Shown here in pieces: positions 15,819 to 24,143 of a stretch of DNA of 40,787 nt. Below the pieces are notes generated by a model. It did no database searches, had not been told where the DNA came from, and saw nothing but the letters and a program-made list of their open reading frames with translations. Source of the DNA: DATCHW01 sp036508135 (GTDB lineage Bacteria > Bacteroidota > Ignavibacteria > Tepidaquicellales > Tepidaquicellaceae); contig DATCHW010000083.1 in NCBI GenBank assembly GCA_036508135.1, positions 1 to 40,787 on the forward strand, read 5' to 3'. The position numbers were made by a program, and so were the translations under genes. How positions within the stretch are numbered: position 1 is the first letter of the stretch; every line of letters starts with the position of its first letter.

Positions 15819-16505
15819 ATGAACAAATTCTCATTAATACTTTTTATTCTTATTGCCGCATTATTTATAAACGGATGCGGAAAAAAGGATACCGCCGGTA
15901 CAGATTCCGGTAAAAAGGAAACCGGGAAAACAGAAGATATAAAGAGCGCAAAAGATGTATCTCTTGATGACAATTCCTCTTTCCACATTACTTACAAAAT
16001 GGATAAGGAAGGAAAGGGAATAAATCTTGATATGTATCGCAAAGGAACGAAAGCAAAAAGCGAATTCTCTTCTACTGAAAACAATATAGGCATGACGACA
16101 TCTGCATTCTATTCCGATAAAATTATTTTCATGGTAATGGATGTTGCAGGGAAAAAAATGGGTATGAAAATGGATGTAAAAGATATTGCAAAAAAAGAAG
16201 GGAAAGATCTGGATAAACAAATATTCGATGCAAAAGAAAGATTAAAAGATTTTGAAAAAGCGGGAACCGGTGAAGTACTCGGATACACCTGCGATATTTA
16301 TAAAGATAAAGAAGGCAATACCTATTACTTTTATAAGGATCAGGCGCTATTAAAACTCGAATCAAAAAACAGCAAAATGGAAGCCGTGAAATTCGAACCT
16401 GACATAAAACTCGAAGACTCATTTTTCGAACCTCCGAAAGATGTAGAATTTATGGATATCGGAAACCTCAATCTCGATATGCTAAAAGATATGAAAGTAA
16501 AATAA
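15819..16505 (+). CDS. Lipoprotein of unknown function, DUF4412-like
   Basis: 228 residues. Signal peptide with INGC lipobox (Cys near residue 20), then a Lys/Asp/Thr/Ser-rich linker to about residue 50, then a beta-rich domain with SSFHITYKMDKEGKGINLDMY, GEVLGYTCDIYKDKEGNTYYFYKD and a closing FFEPPKDVEFMDI. The pattern of strands with a 'modified by cysteine and then released from salt' type GYTC motif recalls DUF4412 lipoproteins, but I am not certain. Strong ribosome-binding site, so probably well expressed. Neighbouring kdsA ends 40 bases upstream; a long palindrome follows. Confidence 0.75.
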   Translation: MNKFSLILFILIAALFINGCGKKDTAGTDSGKKETGKTEDIKSAKDVSLDDNSSFHITYKMDKEGKGINLDMYRKGTKAKSEFSSTENNIGMTTSAFYSDKIIFMVMDVAGKKMGMKMDVKDIAKKEGKDLDKQIFDAKERLKDFEKAGTGEVLGYTCDIYKDKEGNTYYFYKDQALLKLESKNSKMEAVKFEPDIKLEDSFFEPPKDVEFMDIGNLNLDMLKDMKVK

Positions 16506-16535
16506 TTCTTGATAGCAATTTGATTCCCCATTTCA

Positions 16536-16579
16536 TTTTTTAGCAGAGTCTTTAAGAACGAGGAGACTCTGTTAAAAAA
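16536..16579. repeat. Long palindrome with T- and A-run ends
   Basis: 16-base arms (16536-16551 and 16564-16579) pair fully apart from one G-U/A-C position, with a 12-base loop. The GC part lies next to the loop, while the T-run precedes and the A-run follows, so it does not have the U-tract of a standard terminator, on either strand. It may still end transcription of the upstream lipoprotein gene, or be a small mobile palindromic repeat. Confidence 0.6.
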
Positions 16580-16612
16580 TAAAAGTCAGACTAGAGCGGG
16601 AGAGAATGGATT

Positions 16613-16633
16613 CCGCATCGAGTACGGAATAAC
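16613..16633. repeat. Short palindrome resembling a dispersed REP-type element
   Basis: ATTCCG and CGGAAT arms around a nine-base loop. The wording (ATTCCGCATCGAGTACGGAAT) resembles eroded copies of small intergenic palindromes seen in many bacterial genomes. Low information content. Confidence 0.35.
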
Positions 16634-16661
16634 AAATAAAACAATAATTATAAAAATATTA

Positions 16662-16701
16662 TTTGATTTTCTTAACAATAATGTATATATTTATCATATA
16701 C
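16662..16701 (+). promoter_or_regulatory. Possible brnTA promoter and operator
   Basis: TTTG at 16662-16665 and TATATTTA at 16686-16693 are separated by 20 bases, close to the Bacteroidota-type promoter pattern TTTG-N19-TAnnTTTG. A GTATAT/ATATAC inverted repeat (16683-16688 and 16696-16701) overlaps this and ends just before the brnT start, where an autoregulatory antitoxin would bind. Confidence 0.35.
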
Positions 16702-16708
16702 AAATAAT

Positions 16709-17002
16709 ATGAATATATTTGACAATATTACAGGGTTCGACTGGGATAAAAACAACTTAGAAAAAAGTTTAATTAAACATAATGTTACTTCAAAAGAAAG
16801 CGAAGATGTATTCAAAGACGAGAATATAATCTTGACAAAAGAAGTTAATGCTAAAAACGAAAAAAGATATGTGGTATTCGGAGTAACCCCTCAGAATAGA
16901 TTTTTGACGGTTGTTTTTACTGTCAGGAATAATCTAATAAAAGTTATTTCAGCAAGAACACAAAATAAAAGTGAACGAAAAATTTATAATAAAAAAAAAT
17001 GA
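16709..17002 (+). CDS. brnT: BrnT-family ribonuclease toxin
   Basis: 97 residues. Family features: FDWDKNNLEKSLIKHNV near the start (BrnT proteins read F.WD..K...N..KHGV), EDVFKDE, KRYVVFGV, VVFTVRNNLIKVISART and ERKIYNKK. BrnT has a RelE-like fold and cuts RNA, inhibiting translation. It overlaps the antitoxin gene by four bases (ATGA), the classic brnTA order of toxin first. The GFDWD start begins around residue 9. Chromosomal copy flanked by palindromes, so horizontally gained cassette is possible, but base use looks like the neighbours. Confidence 0.9.
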   Translation: MNIFDNITGFDWDKNNLEKSLIKHNVTSKESEDVFKDENIILTKEVNAKNEKRYVVFGVTPQNRFLTVVFTVRNNLIKVISARTQNKSERKIYNKKK

Positions 17003-17295
17003 AAAAAACAGGGAAGAAAAACCTTAAACCTATTCCCTCTTTTAAGTCGGAAGACGAAGAAAGGAATTTCTGGGATAAAGCAGATTCTACAGAATATTTT
17101 GATTTCAGAAATGCAGCCAAGGTTAAATTTCCGAACCTGAAATTTTCTACTGAATCTATTTCTATCCGTCTGCCGAAATCCTTGCTCGACAATATTAAAG
17201 TTATCGCTAATAAGAAGGATGTGCCTTATCAGTCTTTGATTAAAATATATCTTTCAGATAGAGTATCAGAAGAAAGTTCTAAAAAATATTTATGA
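16999..17295 (+). CDS. brnA: BrnA-type antitoxin, CopG/ribbon-helix-helix family
   Basis: 98 residues. The N-terminal half (IPSFKSEDEERNFWDKADSTE) is the toxin-binding part seen in CopG antitoxins of BrnT-like toxins; the C-terminal half (ISIRLPKSLLDNIKVIANKKD, then VPYQSLIKIYLSDRV) is the ribbon-helix-helix DNA-binding domain. It would neutralise BrnT and repress the operon. Starts inside the brnT stop (ATGA overlap), which ties translation of the two proteins. Confidence 0.9.
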   Translation: MKKTGKKNLKPIPSFKSEDEERNFWDKADSTEYFDFRNAAKVKFPNLKFSTESISIRLPKSLLDNIKVIANKKDVPYQSLIKIYLSDRVSEESSKKYL

Positions 17296-17310
17296 ATAAA
17301 AACATCCTCA

Positions 17311-17360
17311 TTTCTGTTACCTGTCTATCTTCGCAGGTCTTTAGTCTGCGAAATCAGAAA
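17311..17360. repeat. Hairpin downstream of brnA
   Basis: Inner arms TTCGCAG/CTGCGAA (17330-17336 with 17346-17352) and outer arms TTTCTG/CAGAAA (17311-17316 with 17355-17360). No T-run follows, so a role as terminator is unproven. Confidence 0.4.
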
Positions 17361-17496
17361 CAAAAAGCAACCTAAATATCCAAGATGGATCCGGAATGAG
17401 CATGAGAATCGGGATTAATTGTTTTTTAATTTCCCTTTTACATTTAAAATTAATTTATATTTTGCAATCTTAATACTTTTAAAATCTATCGATTGT

Positions 17497-19959
17497 ATGG
17501 CAAAATTAGTTAAAAACCGGAAAAAAGAGGAAGCTCCGACCGATACTTTTAATAAGTCTTTCTATGCGGGAATTTTCTTCGTTTCCCTTTCTGCTCTTTT
17601 GCTCGAGTTTACCTTGATACGCGTGCTTTCGGTTTCCCTGTGGTATCACTTCGCTTTTATGATTATCAGCATTGCACTTCTCGGGTTTGGAATCAGCGGA
17701 GTTTATCTCTTCCTTAATAAAAGTTTTCAGAAATATAAATCCGATAAACTGCTGTCAGTTATTTCTATAATATACGCAGTGAGTATAATTCTGTCTTTTT
17801 TACTTATAAATAAAATTCCGTTTGATCCCTTCAGCCTGTTTTCACATCCTGTGCAAATGCTTTATCTGCCATTGTATTATATTTTGATAATGATTCCGTT
17901 TTTCTTTGCAGGACTGATTATTTCAATCTTGCTCACAAGGTTCAAACTTTACTTTTCAACACTTTATTTCTTTGACCTTACAGGCGCAGGTATTGCATGT
18001 TTTGCGTTTGTGATTTTTGTCCCTATGCTCGGCGGAAATGGTGCGATAGTGATTGTATCCGTATTTGCTTCGATCGCAGCAATTATTTTCAGTTTGAAAA
18101 ATCACAATCTGATTTCACTGATAGCCTTCATACTCGCAGGTCTTACGGCAGGCATCCTGATTGAAAAAGATAGTGTTATTCCAGTTAACGTATCTCCGAA
18201 CAAATCATTTTTTCTGGATAGTGTAATACTTTCAAGTTCAAATCGTGAAGAAGCTCTGATATTTTCACAGTGGAATATTATATCAAAAATAGATGTGTAT
18301 GAAGATGTCGATGAATCTCCCGATGGATATAATGTGTACAATGCTATTATAGATGAAGGTAATGCAACAACAAATATTCCTAATGTAAAAACTTTGCCTC
18401 CTCCGACTAAACCCGCCGATGCATCTAATCTTGCATTCACATTGAAAGACTCGGCAGAAAAAGTTTTCATAATAGGTTCAGCAGGCGGTGGAGAAATTCT
18501 TACGGGACTTTATCATTCTGCAAAAAATATTACAGGCGTCGAAATCAACGGGATACTGAATGACCTCATAAAAAGCAAACTATCATATTGGACCGGACAG
18601 CTCGTGAGGAATAAAAATGTAAATATTATAACAGACGATGCAAGGTCTGTGATAAGGAGTTCGGATGAAAAGTATGATGTAATTATCTCGGCACACACGA
18701 TTTCTTCTTCGGCTATGTCCAGCGGTGCAATGAGTATGGTGGAAAATTATATTTTAACTAAGGAAGCAATCAGGGAATATCTCAATCATCTTAAACCCGA
18801 AGGCGTTCTTTATATTTCAAGACCCGAAAATCAAATTCCTAAACTTATAGCCACACTTAAAAAAGCCCGTGAAGAAGTATCCGGTGGTTTTGAAAAAAGT
18901 AATAATTGTTTTTTTGTTTTCCGCAGGGAACCTAATTCTTTTGAAAGAGGAAAAAGTTTCCTTACAGGCTTGATTTATAAAAAAGACGGTTTAAAAGAAA
19001 CGGATATTATTAACCTTCGGAATGAAGCTTCAAGTCTGGGTCTGGAAGTGATTTATGACCCGCTCTTTGCACAGGATGAAGATCTGAAACTGCTTGCAGA
19101 ATCTATGCATATTGATGATGAAATAAAAAAATCAGGGCAGGATATTAATCCTGCTACCGATGATAAACCTTTCTTTGATAATAATATCGGCTTTACTAAC
19201 CTTAACTGGCGGGGATTTTTGGAAACTTTTTCTCAGGATGAAAGAGGTATTATTGCACTTAAAGACAGACCGGTTGCCGAAGCAACATTAATAGCCCTTT
19301 TCATACAGACCCTCGTAGCTGCTTTTGCATTCCTCATACTTCCTTTGATTTTTGCAAAAAAGAAATTTGAAAATAAATCCGGCAGGAAATCTTATCTGAT
19401 ATATTTCGCCTGCCTTGGTCTGGCATACATTATGCTTCAGATAGCAATGATTCAGAAGTTTACTCTCTTTCTCGGACAGCCGGTCTATACTTTACTTACT
19501 GTAGTCTCTACTATGCTGATCTTTTCCGGACTCGGCAGTATGTTTTCTCAAAAGTTTGTTAAGAATAGCCGCTTCCGTTTGCATTTAATTTTTATTTTAA
19601 TTGCATTATTTTCAATATTAATCGGAATTCTGAATCCTGTAATATTTTCCGGTTTGGCACAACTTGGTCTTTTATATCGCATCATTATTTCTGTGCTTAT
19701 GATTGCGCCGCTCGGATTCTTTATGGGAATGCCTTTCCCGGTAGGGATGAGTTTTATTGATGATTCCGAAAAGCATTATTCGGCATTCGCCTGGGCAGTT
19801 AATGGTTTCTTTTCAGTTATCGGTTCGGTGCTTGCGATGATTCTTGCAATGACATTTGGATTCAGATTTGTTTTTGTTTTCTCGGCAGTTGTTTATTCAA
19901 TTGCCCTGATTTTTATAAGTTTAAGGTTCTTACAAAGAAAAGCAAAACCTCTTTTTTAA
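17497..19959 (+). CDS. Large membrane protein with a spermidine-synthase-like domain
   Basis: 820 residues from ATG at 17497 (the frame is open to a TTG at 17419, but those 26 residues look like non-coding AT-rich leader). Layout: about six membrane helices (GIFFVSLSALLLEFTLIRVL, then ILSFLLI, MIPFFFAGLIISILL, IVIVSVFASIAAIIF), a soluble Rossmann domain with IGSAGGGE (326-333) and YDVIIS (393-398), then about six further helices (FIQTLVAAFAFLILPLIF onward). Similar fused proteins are annotated as spermidine synthase-like. The catalytic Asp expected just after YDVII is absent (ISAHT), so polyamine synthesis is doubtful. Likely in the inner membrane; substrate unknown. Confidence 0.75.
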   Translation: MAKLVKNRKKEEAPTDTFNKSFYAGIFFVSLSALLLEFTLIRVLSVSLWYHFAFMIISIALLGFGISGVYLFLNKSFQKYKSDKLLSVISIIYAVSIILSFLLINKIPFDPFSLFSHPVQMLYLPLYYILIMIPFFFAGLIISILLTRFKLYFSTLYFFDLTGAGIACFAFVIFVPMLGGNGAIVIVSVFASIAAIIFSLKNHNLISLIAFILAGLTAGILIEKDSVIPVNVSPNKSFFLDSVILSSSNREEALIFSQWNIISKIDVYEDVDESPDGYNVYNAIIDEGNATTNIPNVKTLPPPTKPADASNLAFTLKDSAEKVFIIGSAGGGEILTGLYHSAKNITGVEINGILNDLIKSKLSYWTGQLVRNKNVNIITDDARSVIRSSDEKYDVIISAHTISSSAMSSGAMSMVENYILTKEAIREYLNHLKPEGVLYISRPENQIPKLIATLKKAREEVSGGFEKSNNCFFVFRREPNSFERGKSFLTGLIYKKDGLKETDIINLRNEASSLGLEVIYDPLFAQDEDLKLLAESMHIDDEIKKSGQDINPATDDKPFFDNNIGFTNLNWRGFLETFSQDERGIIALKDRPVAEATLIALFIQTLVAAFAFLILPLIFAKKKFENKSGRKSYLIYFACLGLAYIMLQIAMIQKFTLFLGQPVYTLLTVVSTMLIFSGLGSMFSQKFVKNSRFRLHLIFILIALFSILIGILNPVIFSGLAQLGLLYRIIISVLMIAPLGFFMGMPFPVGMSFIDDSEKHYSAFAWAVNGFFSVIGSVLAMILAMTFGFRFVFVFSAVVYSIALIFISLRFLQRKAKPLF

Positions 19960-20008
19960 ATTTTGTTGTTTTTAATTAAAACGTAACAATAACTAAATCA
20001 CGAATTAA

Positions 20009-21346
20009 ATGGAAGATCATTATAGAAAAAAAACACTTGCAATACTTGTCGGAGGCGGACCTGCTCCGGGAATTAACGGCGTTATTAGGTCTGTTACCAT
20101 CGAGGCAATAAATTCAGGTATGAATGTGCTTGGAATTTATGACGGATTTGAACATCTCGTCAAAGGTGATTCAAGTCACTTTACCGAATTGAGAATTGAA
20201 GACGTGTCAAGGATTCACTTTAGCGGCGGAAGTATTTTACAGACTTCAAGAATAAATCCGGCAAAGAATAAAGTAATGCTCGATGCTACTATTAAAGCAT
20301 TGACTCAGTTATCCGTTGATTATCTCGTTACAATTGGCGGTGATGATACTGCAACAAGTTCTTATAAAATTGACCAGCTTGCTGCCGGTCAGATTCAGGT
20401 AGCACACGTTCCTAAAACAATTGATAATGACCTGCCTCTGCCGGGTAATATGCCAACTTTCGGTTATCAAACTGCACGTGATTTTGGATTCCACATCCTG
20501 CAATCGCTTATGATGGATGCCGCTACAACAAAACGATGGTATTACGTTGTAACAATGGGACGCAAAGCCGGACACCTTGCACTTGGTATAGGAAAATCTG
20601 CCGGTGCCACATTGACAATCATCGGCGAAGAGTTCAGGGATAGAACTATCAGTTTTGAAACTATCTGTGATATTCTTGAAGTTTCTATTATTAAGAGAAT
20701 GGCACAGGGAAACCACTATGGTATAGCCGTTCTTGCGGAAGGTATCATTACAAGGATTGATCAGCAAGAATTGATAAATCATCCGTACGTTAATCTTGAA
20801 AAAGACCTGCACGGCAATATCCGTCTGTCGGAAATAGATATCGGAAGGATAACTAAGGATGAAGTAAGAAGAAGACTACGCGAAAGAGGATTGGATGTCA
20901 CTATCGTTAATAAAGATATTGGTTACGAATTAAGATGTGCAGCCCCGATTCCCTTCGATTGTGAATACACTCAGGATTTAGGTTACGCGGCTGTCAGATA
21001 TCTGCTTGAGGGAAATACCGGTGCAATCGTAACTGTTGATAAAGGACAATTGATACCGGTTAAGTTCGAGGATATCATAAATGCGGATGACAGAATTAAT
21101 ACAAGGGAAGTGGATGTTGATTCTGACAGTTATCAGGTCGGTAGAAAATATATGATAAGACTTGAAAGAGCAGACTTCGACGAAATTAAGAATATAGCAC
21201 GTCTTGCACTCATCGGAAATATGAAAACAGATGAATTCATTGCTAAATTCAAGTATCTTATAAATGATCCTCCGGTAAAGGATAAGCTTCTACCTGATAC
21301 ACAAAAAGTACAAAAGACGCCCAAACCGGAAAATAAACATAAATAA
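20009..21346 (+). CDS. pfp: 6-phosphofructokinase, PPi-dependent type by active-site residues
   Basis: 445 residues. Phosphofructokinase fold with GGGPAPGINGVIRS (15-28) at the phosphate site. The two specificity positions read GGDD (110-113) and PKTIDND (135-141): Asp in place of Gly104 and Lys in place of Gly124 of E. coli PfkA, the residue pair of PPi-dependent enzymes. The MGRKAGHLA motif binds the sugar phosphate. Would make fructose-1,6-bisphosphate reversibly using pyrophosphate. About 120 residues longer than PfkA, as usual for this class. A strong terminator and a second pfk gene follow. Confidence 0.88.
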   Translation: MEDHYRKKTLAILVGGGPAPGINGVIRSVTIEAINSGMNVLGIYDGFEHLVKGDSSHFTELRIEDVSRIHFSGGSILQTSRINPAKNKVMLDATIKALTQLSVDYLVTIGGDDTATSSYKIDQLAAGQIQVAHVPKTIDNDLPLPGNMPTFGYQTARDFGFHILQSLMMDAATTKRWYYVVTMGRKAGHLALGIGKSAGATLTIIGEEFRDRTISFETICDILEVSIIKRMAQGNHYGIAVLAEGIITRIDQQELINHPYVNLEKDLHGNIRLSEIDIGRITKDEVRRRLRERGLDVTIVNKDIGYELRCAAPIPFDCEYTQDLGYAAVRYLLEGNTGAIVTVDKGQLIPVKFEDIINADDRINTREVDVDSDSYQVGRKYMIRLERADFDEIKNIARLALIGNMKTDEFIAKFKYLINDPPVKDKLLPDTQKVQKTPKPENKHK

Positions 21347-21377
21347 TATTTTCGGGAATTTTTGAAATAATTTTATA

Positions 21378-21425
21378 TCACACACCTCTCTCCTTTCTTC
21401 CGAAAGGAAGTGGTGTGTGATTTTT
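21378..21425 (+). terminator. Rho-independent terminator between the two pfk genes
   Basis: Nine-base outer stem TCACACACC/GGTGTGTGA (21378-21386 with 21412-21420), inner stem CCTTTC/GAAAGG, then five T. It separates the transcripts of the two phosphofructokinases. Confidence 0.85.
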
Positions 21426-21448
21426 AAGAAGTTATATTGAATTAAATT

Positions 21449-22480
21449 ATGAAAATCGGAATTCTTACAAGCGGCGGAGATTGCCCCGGGCTTAATGCCG
21501 TAATTCGAGCAATCACAAGAAAATCATTTGGTATCGGTTACGAAGTAGTTGGTATTCAGAATGGCTGGAAAGGAATATTTGAAGAGAGTTATATAAATCT
21601 CGATTTGAAAAAAGTTGCAGGTATCGTAAACCGCGGCGGCACAATTCTCGGAACTTCCCGCTTTAATCCCTTTCAGGAAAAAAATGGAGCGGAAACACTT
21701 CAACATAAAATTGCACGGGCTGAATTTGATGCACTCATTTGTATCGGCGGCGAAGGCTCGATGCATATTGCGCAACAGGCATTTGAACTTGGAATAAATG
21801 TAATAGGTGTTCCTAAAACGATTGATAATGATATATCCGGTACCGATTATTCTTTTGGCTTTGATACGGCGGTGCAGATTGCTACCGATGCAATTGACAG
21901 GCTGCATACAACTGCTGAATCTCATCATAGAATAATGATTCTCGAAGTAATGGGCAGGCATGCAGGATGGATTGCCTTGTATTCAGGGATTGCAGGCGGA
22001 GCCGATGCGATTATAATTCCGGAACAAGAAGTCAAGATAGATACAGTCTGCGAAGTTCTTAAAAGCAGATATACACGCGGTAAATTGTTTTCTATTATAG
22101 TAGTTGCCGAAGGTGCAGATTATTTATTGAATGAACTAAAAATTGAGGAATCAGAAAAGAAGTTTGATGATTTTGGAAGAGCCCGTCTCGGAGGTATCAG
22201 TTATTATCTGGCAAATGAAATTGAAAAAAGAACAGGCTTTGATACAAGGACTACGATCCTGGGTTATGTCCAGAGAGGCGGTGTTCCAACTGCATTCGAC
22301 AGGATGCTTGGTACAAGACTCGGTATTTATGCTGTTGAAATGGTTGAGCAGAAAAAATTCGGAGGAATGTGTGCTGTACAGGGGAATGTAATTACCGATA
22401 TTCCTATTAAAAAAGCAATCGAGAAACTTAAAACTGTCGACCTTGCCATATACAAAGCCGCCCAGGTGTTTTTTAAATAA
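21449..22480 (+). CDS. pfkA: 6-phosphofructokinase, ATP-type group III residues
   Basis: 343 residues, close to a single-domain ATP-PFK. Starts MKIGILTSGGDCPGLNAVIR. The specificity positions are GGEGS (100-104) with Gly at the 104 position and Lys in PKTIDND (122-128); the Gly/Lys pair marks group III enzymes, known to be ATP-dependent in Streptomyces. The Asp before Gly104 is replaced by Glu, also seen in that group. MGRHAGWIA and QRGGVPTAFDR bind fructose-6-phosphate. Own promoter is likely as a terminator precedes it. Catalyses the committed step of glycolysis. Confidence 0.88.
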   Translation: MKIGILTSGGDCPGLNAVIRAITRKSFGIGYEVVGIQNGWKGIFEESYINLDLKKVAGIVNRGGTILGTSRFNPFQEKNGAETLQHKIARAEFDALICIGGEGSMHIAQQAFELGINVIGVPKTIDNDISGTDYSFGFDTAVQIATDAIDRLHTTAESHHRIMILEVMGRHAGWIALYSGIAGGADAIIIPEQEVKIDTVCEVLKSRYTRGKLFSIIVVAEGADYLLNELKIEESEKKFDDFGRARLGGISYYLANEIEKRTGFDTRTTILGYVQRGGVPTAFDRMLGTRLGIYAVEMVEQKKFGGMCAVQGNVITDIPIKKAIEKLKTVDLAIYKAAQVFFK

Positions 22481-22490
22481 GTTTTTAAGA

Positions 22491-22510
22491 CAAGGGAGCT
22501 TGCTCCCTTG
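22491..22510. repeat. 20-base palindrome after pfkA
   Basis: CAAGGGAGC and GCTCCCTTG face each other with a two-base loop (or eight pairs and a four-base loop). No T-run follows, so it is either a weak terminator or a small dispersed palindrome. Confidence 0.5.
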
Positions 22511-22603
22511 CTAAGATTCACCTCATATAAGCGGATAAAAAAACAAAGTTGTTATTATCGATTATTAATTTTATTTTCCCGAATTAATAATTAACTTTAC
22601 CGG

Positions 22604-24046
22604 TTGAAAAAGTTCGAGACACATCGCAGCGGTTTACTTACACGCCTTGGCTTGTTCACTGCTCTTATGATAGTAATAAGTTCAATGGTTGGCTCAGGTG
22701 TATTTAAAAAGATAGCCCCGATGTCTTCTGAACTTGGTTCTCCGGGTTTAATACTGCTTGCCTGGCTGATTGCAGGAATTATTACAATGATAGGAGCCGC
22801 CACAAATGCTGAAATCGCGGGTATGATTGCCGAACCCGGCGGGCAATATGTCTATTTTAAAAAGATGTATGGCAATGCATTTGCTTTCCTGTATGGCTGG
22901 TCGTGTTTCTCCGTTATTCAGTCAGCATCTATTGCATCCATTGCATATGTTTTCGCAGAATCAGTAAATGCCGTCATTCCGCTTCCGCATTTAAGCGGTG
23001 CTATGGAAAAACTATCGCTCTTCGGAATATTTTATCCGTTTGAAAGTTTCGGAGTAAAAGGTCTTACAATAATTACTATCATATTCCTCACATCAGCAAA
23101 TTATTTCGGAGTCATTTTTGGCGGTTATATCACGAATCTTTTTACTGCTCTGAAAGTAATCGGAATACTTGCAATTATTTTTCTTGGTATTTCTTTAAGC
23201 GGAGGGAGCGTCGAAAATATGACTCCGGTACTGGAAAAACCAGGATTTGTTTACGATTCGTCACTCGGACTTTTCGGAGCGATGTTTGCAGCGATGCTTG
23301 CGGCATTCTGGGCTTATGACGGATGGAATAATATCGGTTACCTCGGCGGAGAAATTAAAAATCCAAAACGGAATATCCCTATCTCTCTCTTCGGAGGTGT
23401 GGCATTAGTAATTATTGTTTATCTCGCAGTGAATTTCACATTCATTTACGTAATGCCTGTCGATGAAATCCTTAATGTATCAAAAACCGGTAATTCAATT
23501 ATTGCTATCGAAGTATTAAGGAAATTCCTCGGTTCAGGCGGTGCACTTTTTCTTTCTTTGCTTATAATGGTTTCCACTTTCGGGACCACAAACGGGACAA
23601 TCCTTGCATCCTCAAGGATTTATTTTGCAATGTCGCGGGATAAACTTTTTTTCAATTCTGCGGGCAGGCATCACCCGAGATTCAGAACCCCGCACATCTC
23701 TCTTATGATTCAGGGACTCTGGGCTTCTGTTCTGGTGCTATCCGGAACCTTTGACCAGTTGACTGATATGCTCATCTTTGCTTCTTTTATTTTCTATGGC
23801 ATGGGAGCATTCGGAGTGTTTGTCCTTAGAAGAAAAATGAAAGATGATAACCGCCCTTATAAAGCTTTTGGATATCCGGTAGTTCCTGCAATATTTGTGG
23901 TTTTCTGTGCTGTCCTCGTCATCGTAACCATTATTCAAAGTCCCCGTGATGCAGGTATAGGGCTTGCATTAGTGCTAATAGGAATCCCATTTTACATATT
24001 CTGGAACAACAAAAAAAACAATAATTCCGGAATTGAAACAAGATAA
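22604..24046 (+). CDS. APC-family amino-acid permease
   Basis: 480 residues with about twelve membrane helices. The first helix holds the consensus unwound segment ISSMVGSGVF (25-34), followed by GLILLAWLIAGIITMIGAATNAE and the AEPGGQYVYFKK loop; GGEIKNPKRNIP and FGTTNGTILASSR are also family landmarks. It imports amino acids or polyamines across the inner membrane; the substrate is not readable. The start is TTG. No obvious partner gene. A hairpin follows the stop. Confidence 0.9.
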   Translation: MKKFETHRSGLLTRLGLFTALMIVISSMVGSGVFKKIAPMSSELGSPGLILLAWLIAGIITMIGAATNAEIAGMIAEPGGQYVYFKKMYGNAFAFLYGWSCFSVIQSASIASIAYVFAESVNAVIPLPHLSGAMEKLSLFGIFYPFESFGVKGLTIITIIFLTSANYFGVIFGGYITNLFTALKVIGILAIIFLGISLSGGSVENMTPVLEKPGFVYDSSLGLFGAMFAAMLAAFWAYDGWNNIGYLGGEIKNPKRNIPISLFGGVALVIIVYLAVNFTFIYVMPVDEILNVSKTGNSIIAIEVLRKFLGSGGALFLSLLIMVSTFGTTNGTILASSRIYFAMSRDKLFFNSAGRHHPRFRTPHISLMIQGLWASVLVLSGTFDQLTDMLIFASFIFYGMGAFGVFVLRRKMKDDNRPYKAFGYPVVPAIFVVFCAVLVIVTIIQSPRDAGIGLALVLIGIPFYIFWNNKKNNNSGIETR

Positions 24047-24047
24047 G

Positions 24048-24071
24048 AATATCTCTTCTGATTGAGATATT
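24048..24071 (+). terminator. Possible terminator after the permease gene
   Basis: Perfect eight-base stem AATATCTC/GAGATATT (24048-24055 with 24064-24071) with an eight-base loop. A T-rich stretch begins only about a dozen bases later, so the call is weak. Confidence 0.4.
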
Positions 24072-24143
24072 ATCATATAGATTATTTTTTCTTTTTTCAT
24101 TATTTTAAATTATTCCATAAATTAATATTGAAAGGGTAATAAC

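Noticed and set aside
20309..20812. Reverse ORF of 167 codons inside the PPi-type pfk
   Set aside because: Antisense to conserved catalytic motifs and no recognisable domain.
22143..22391. Forward ORF of 82 codons within pfkA in another frame
   Set aside because: Overlaps conserved pfkA sequence and has no supporting signals.
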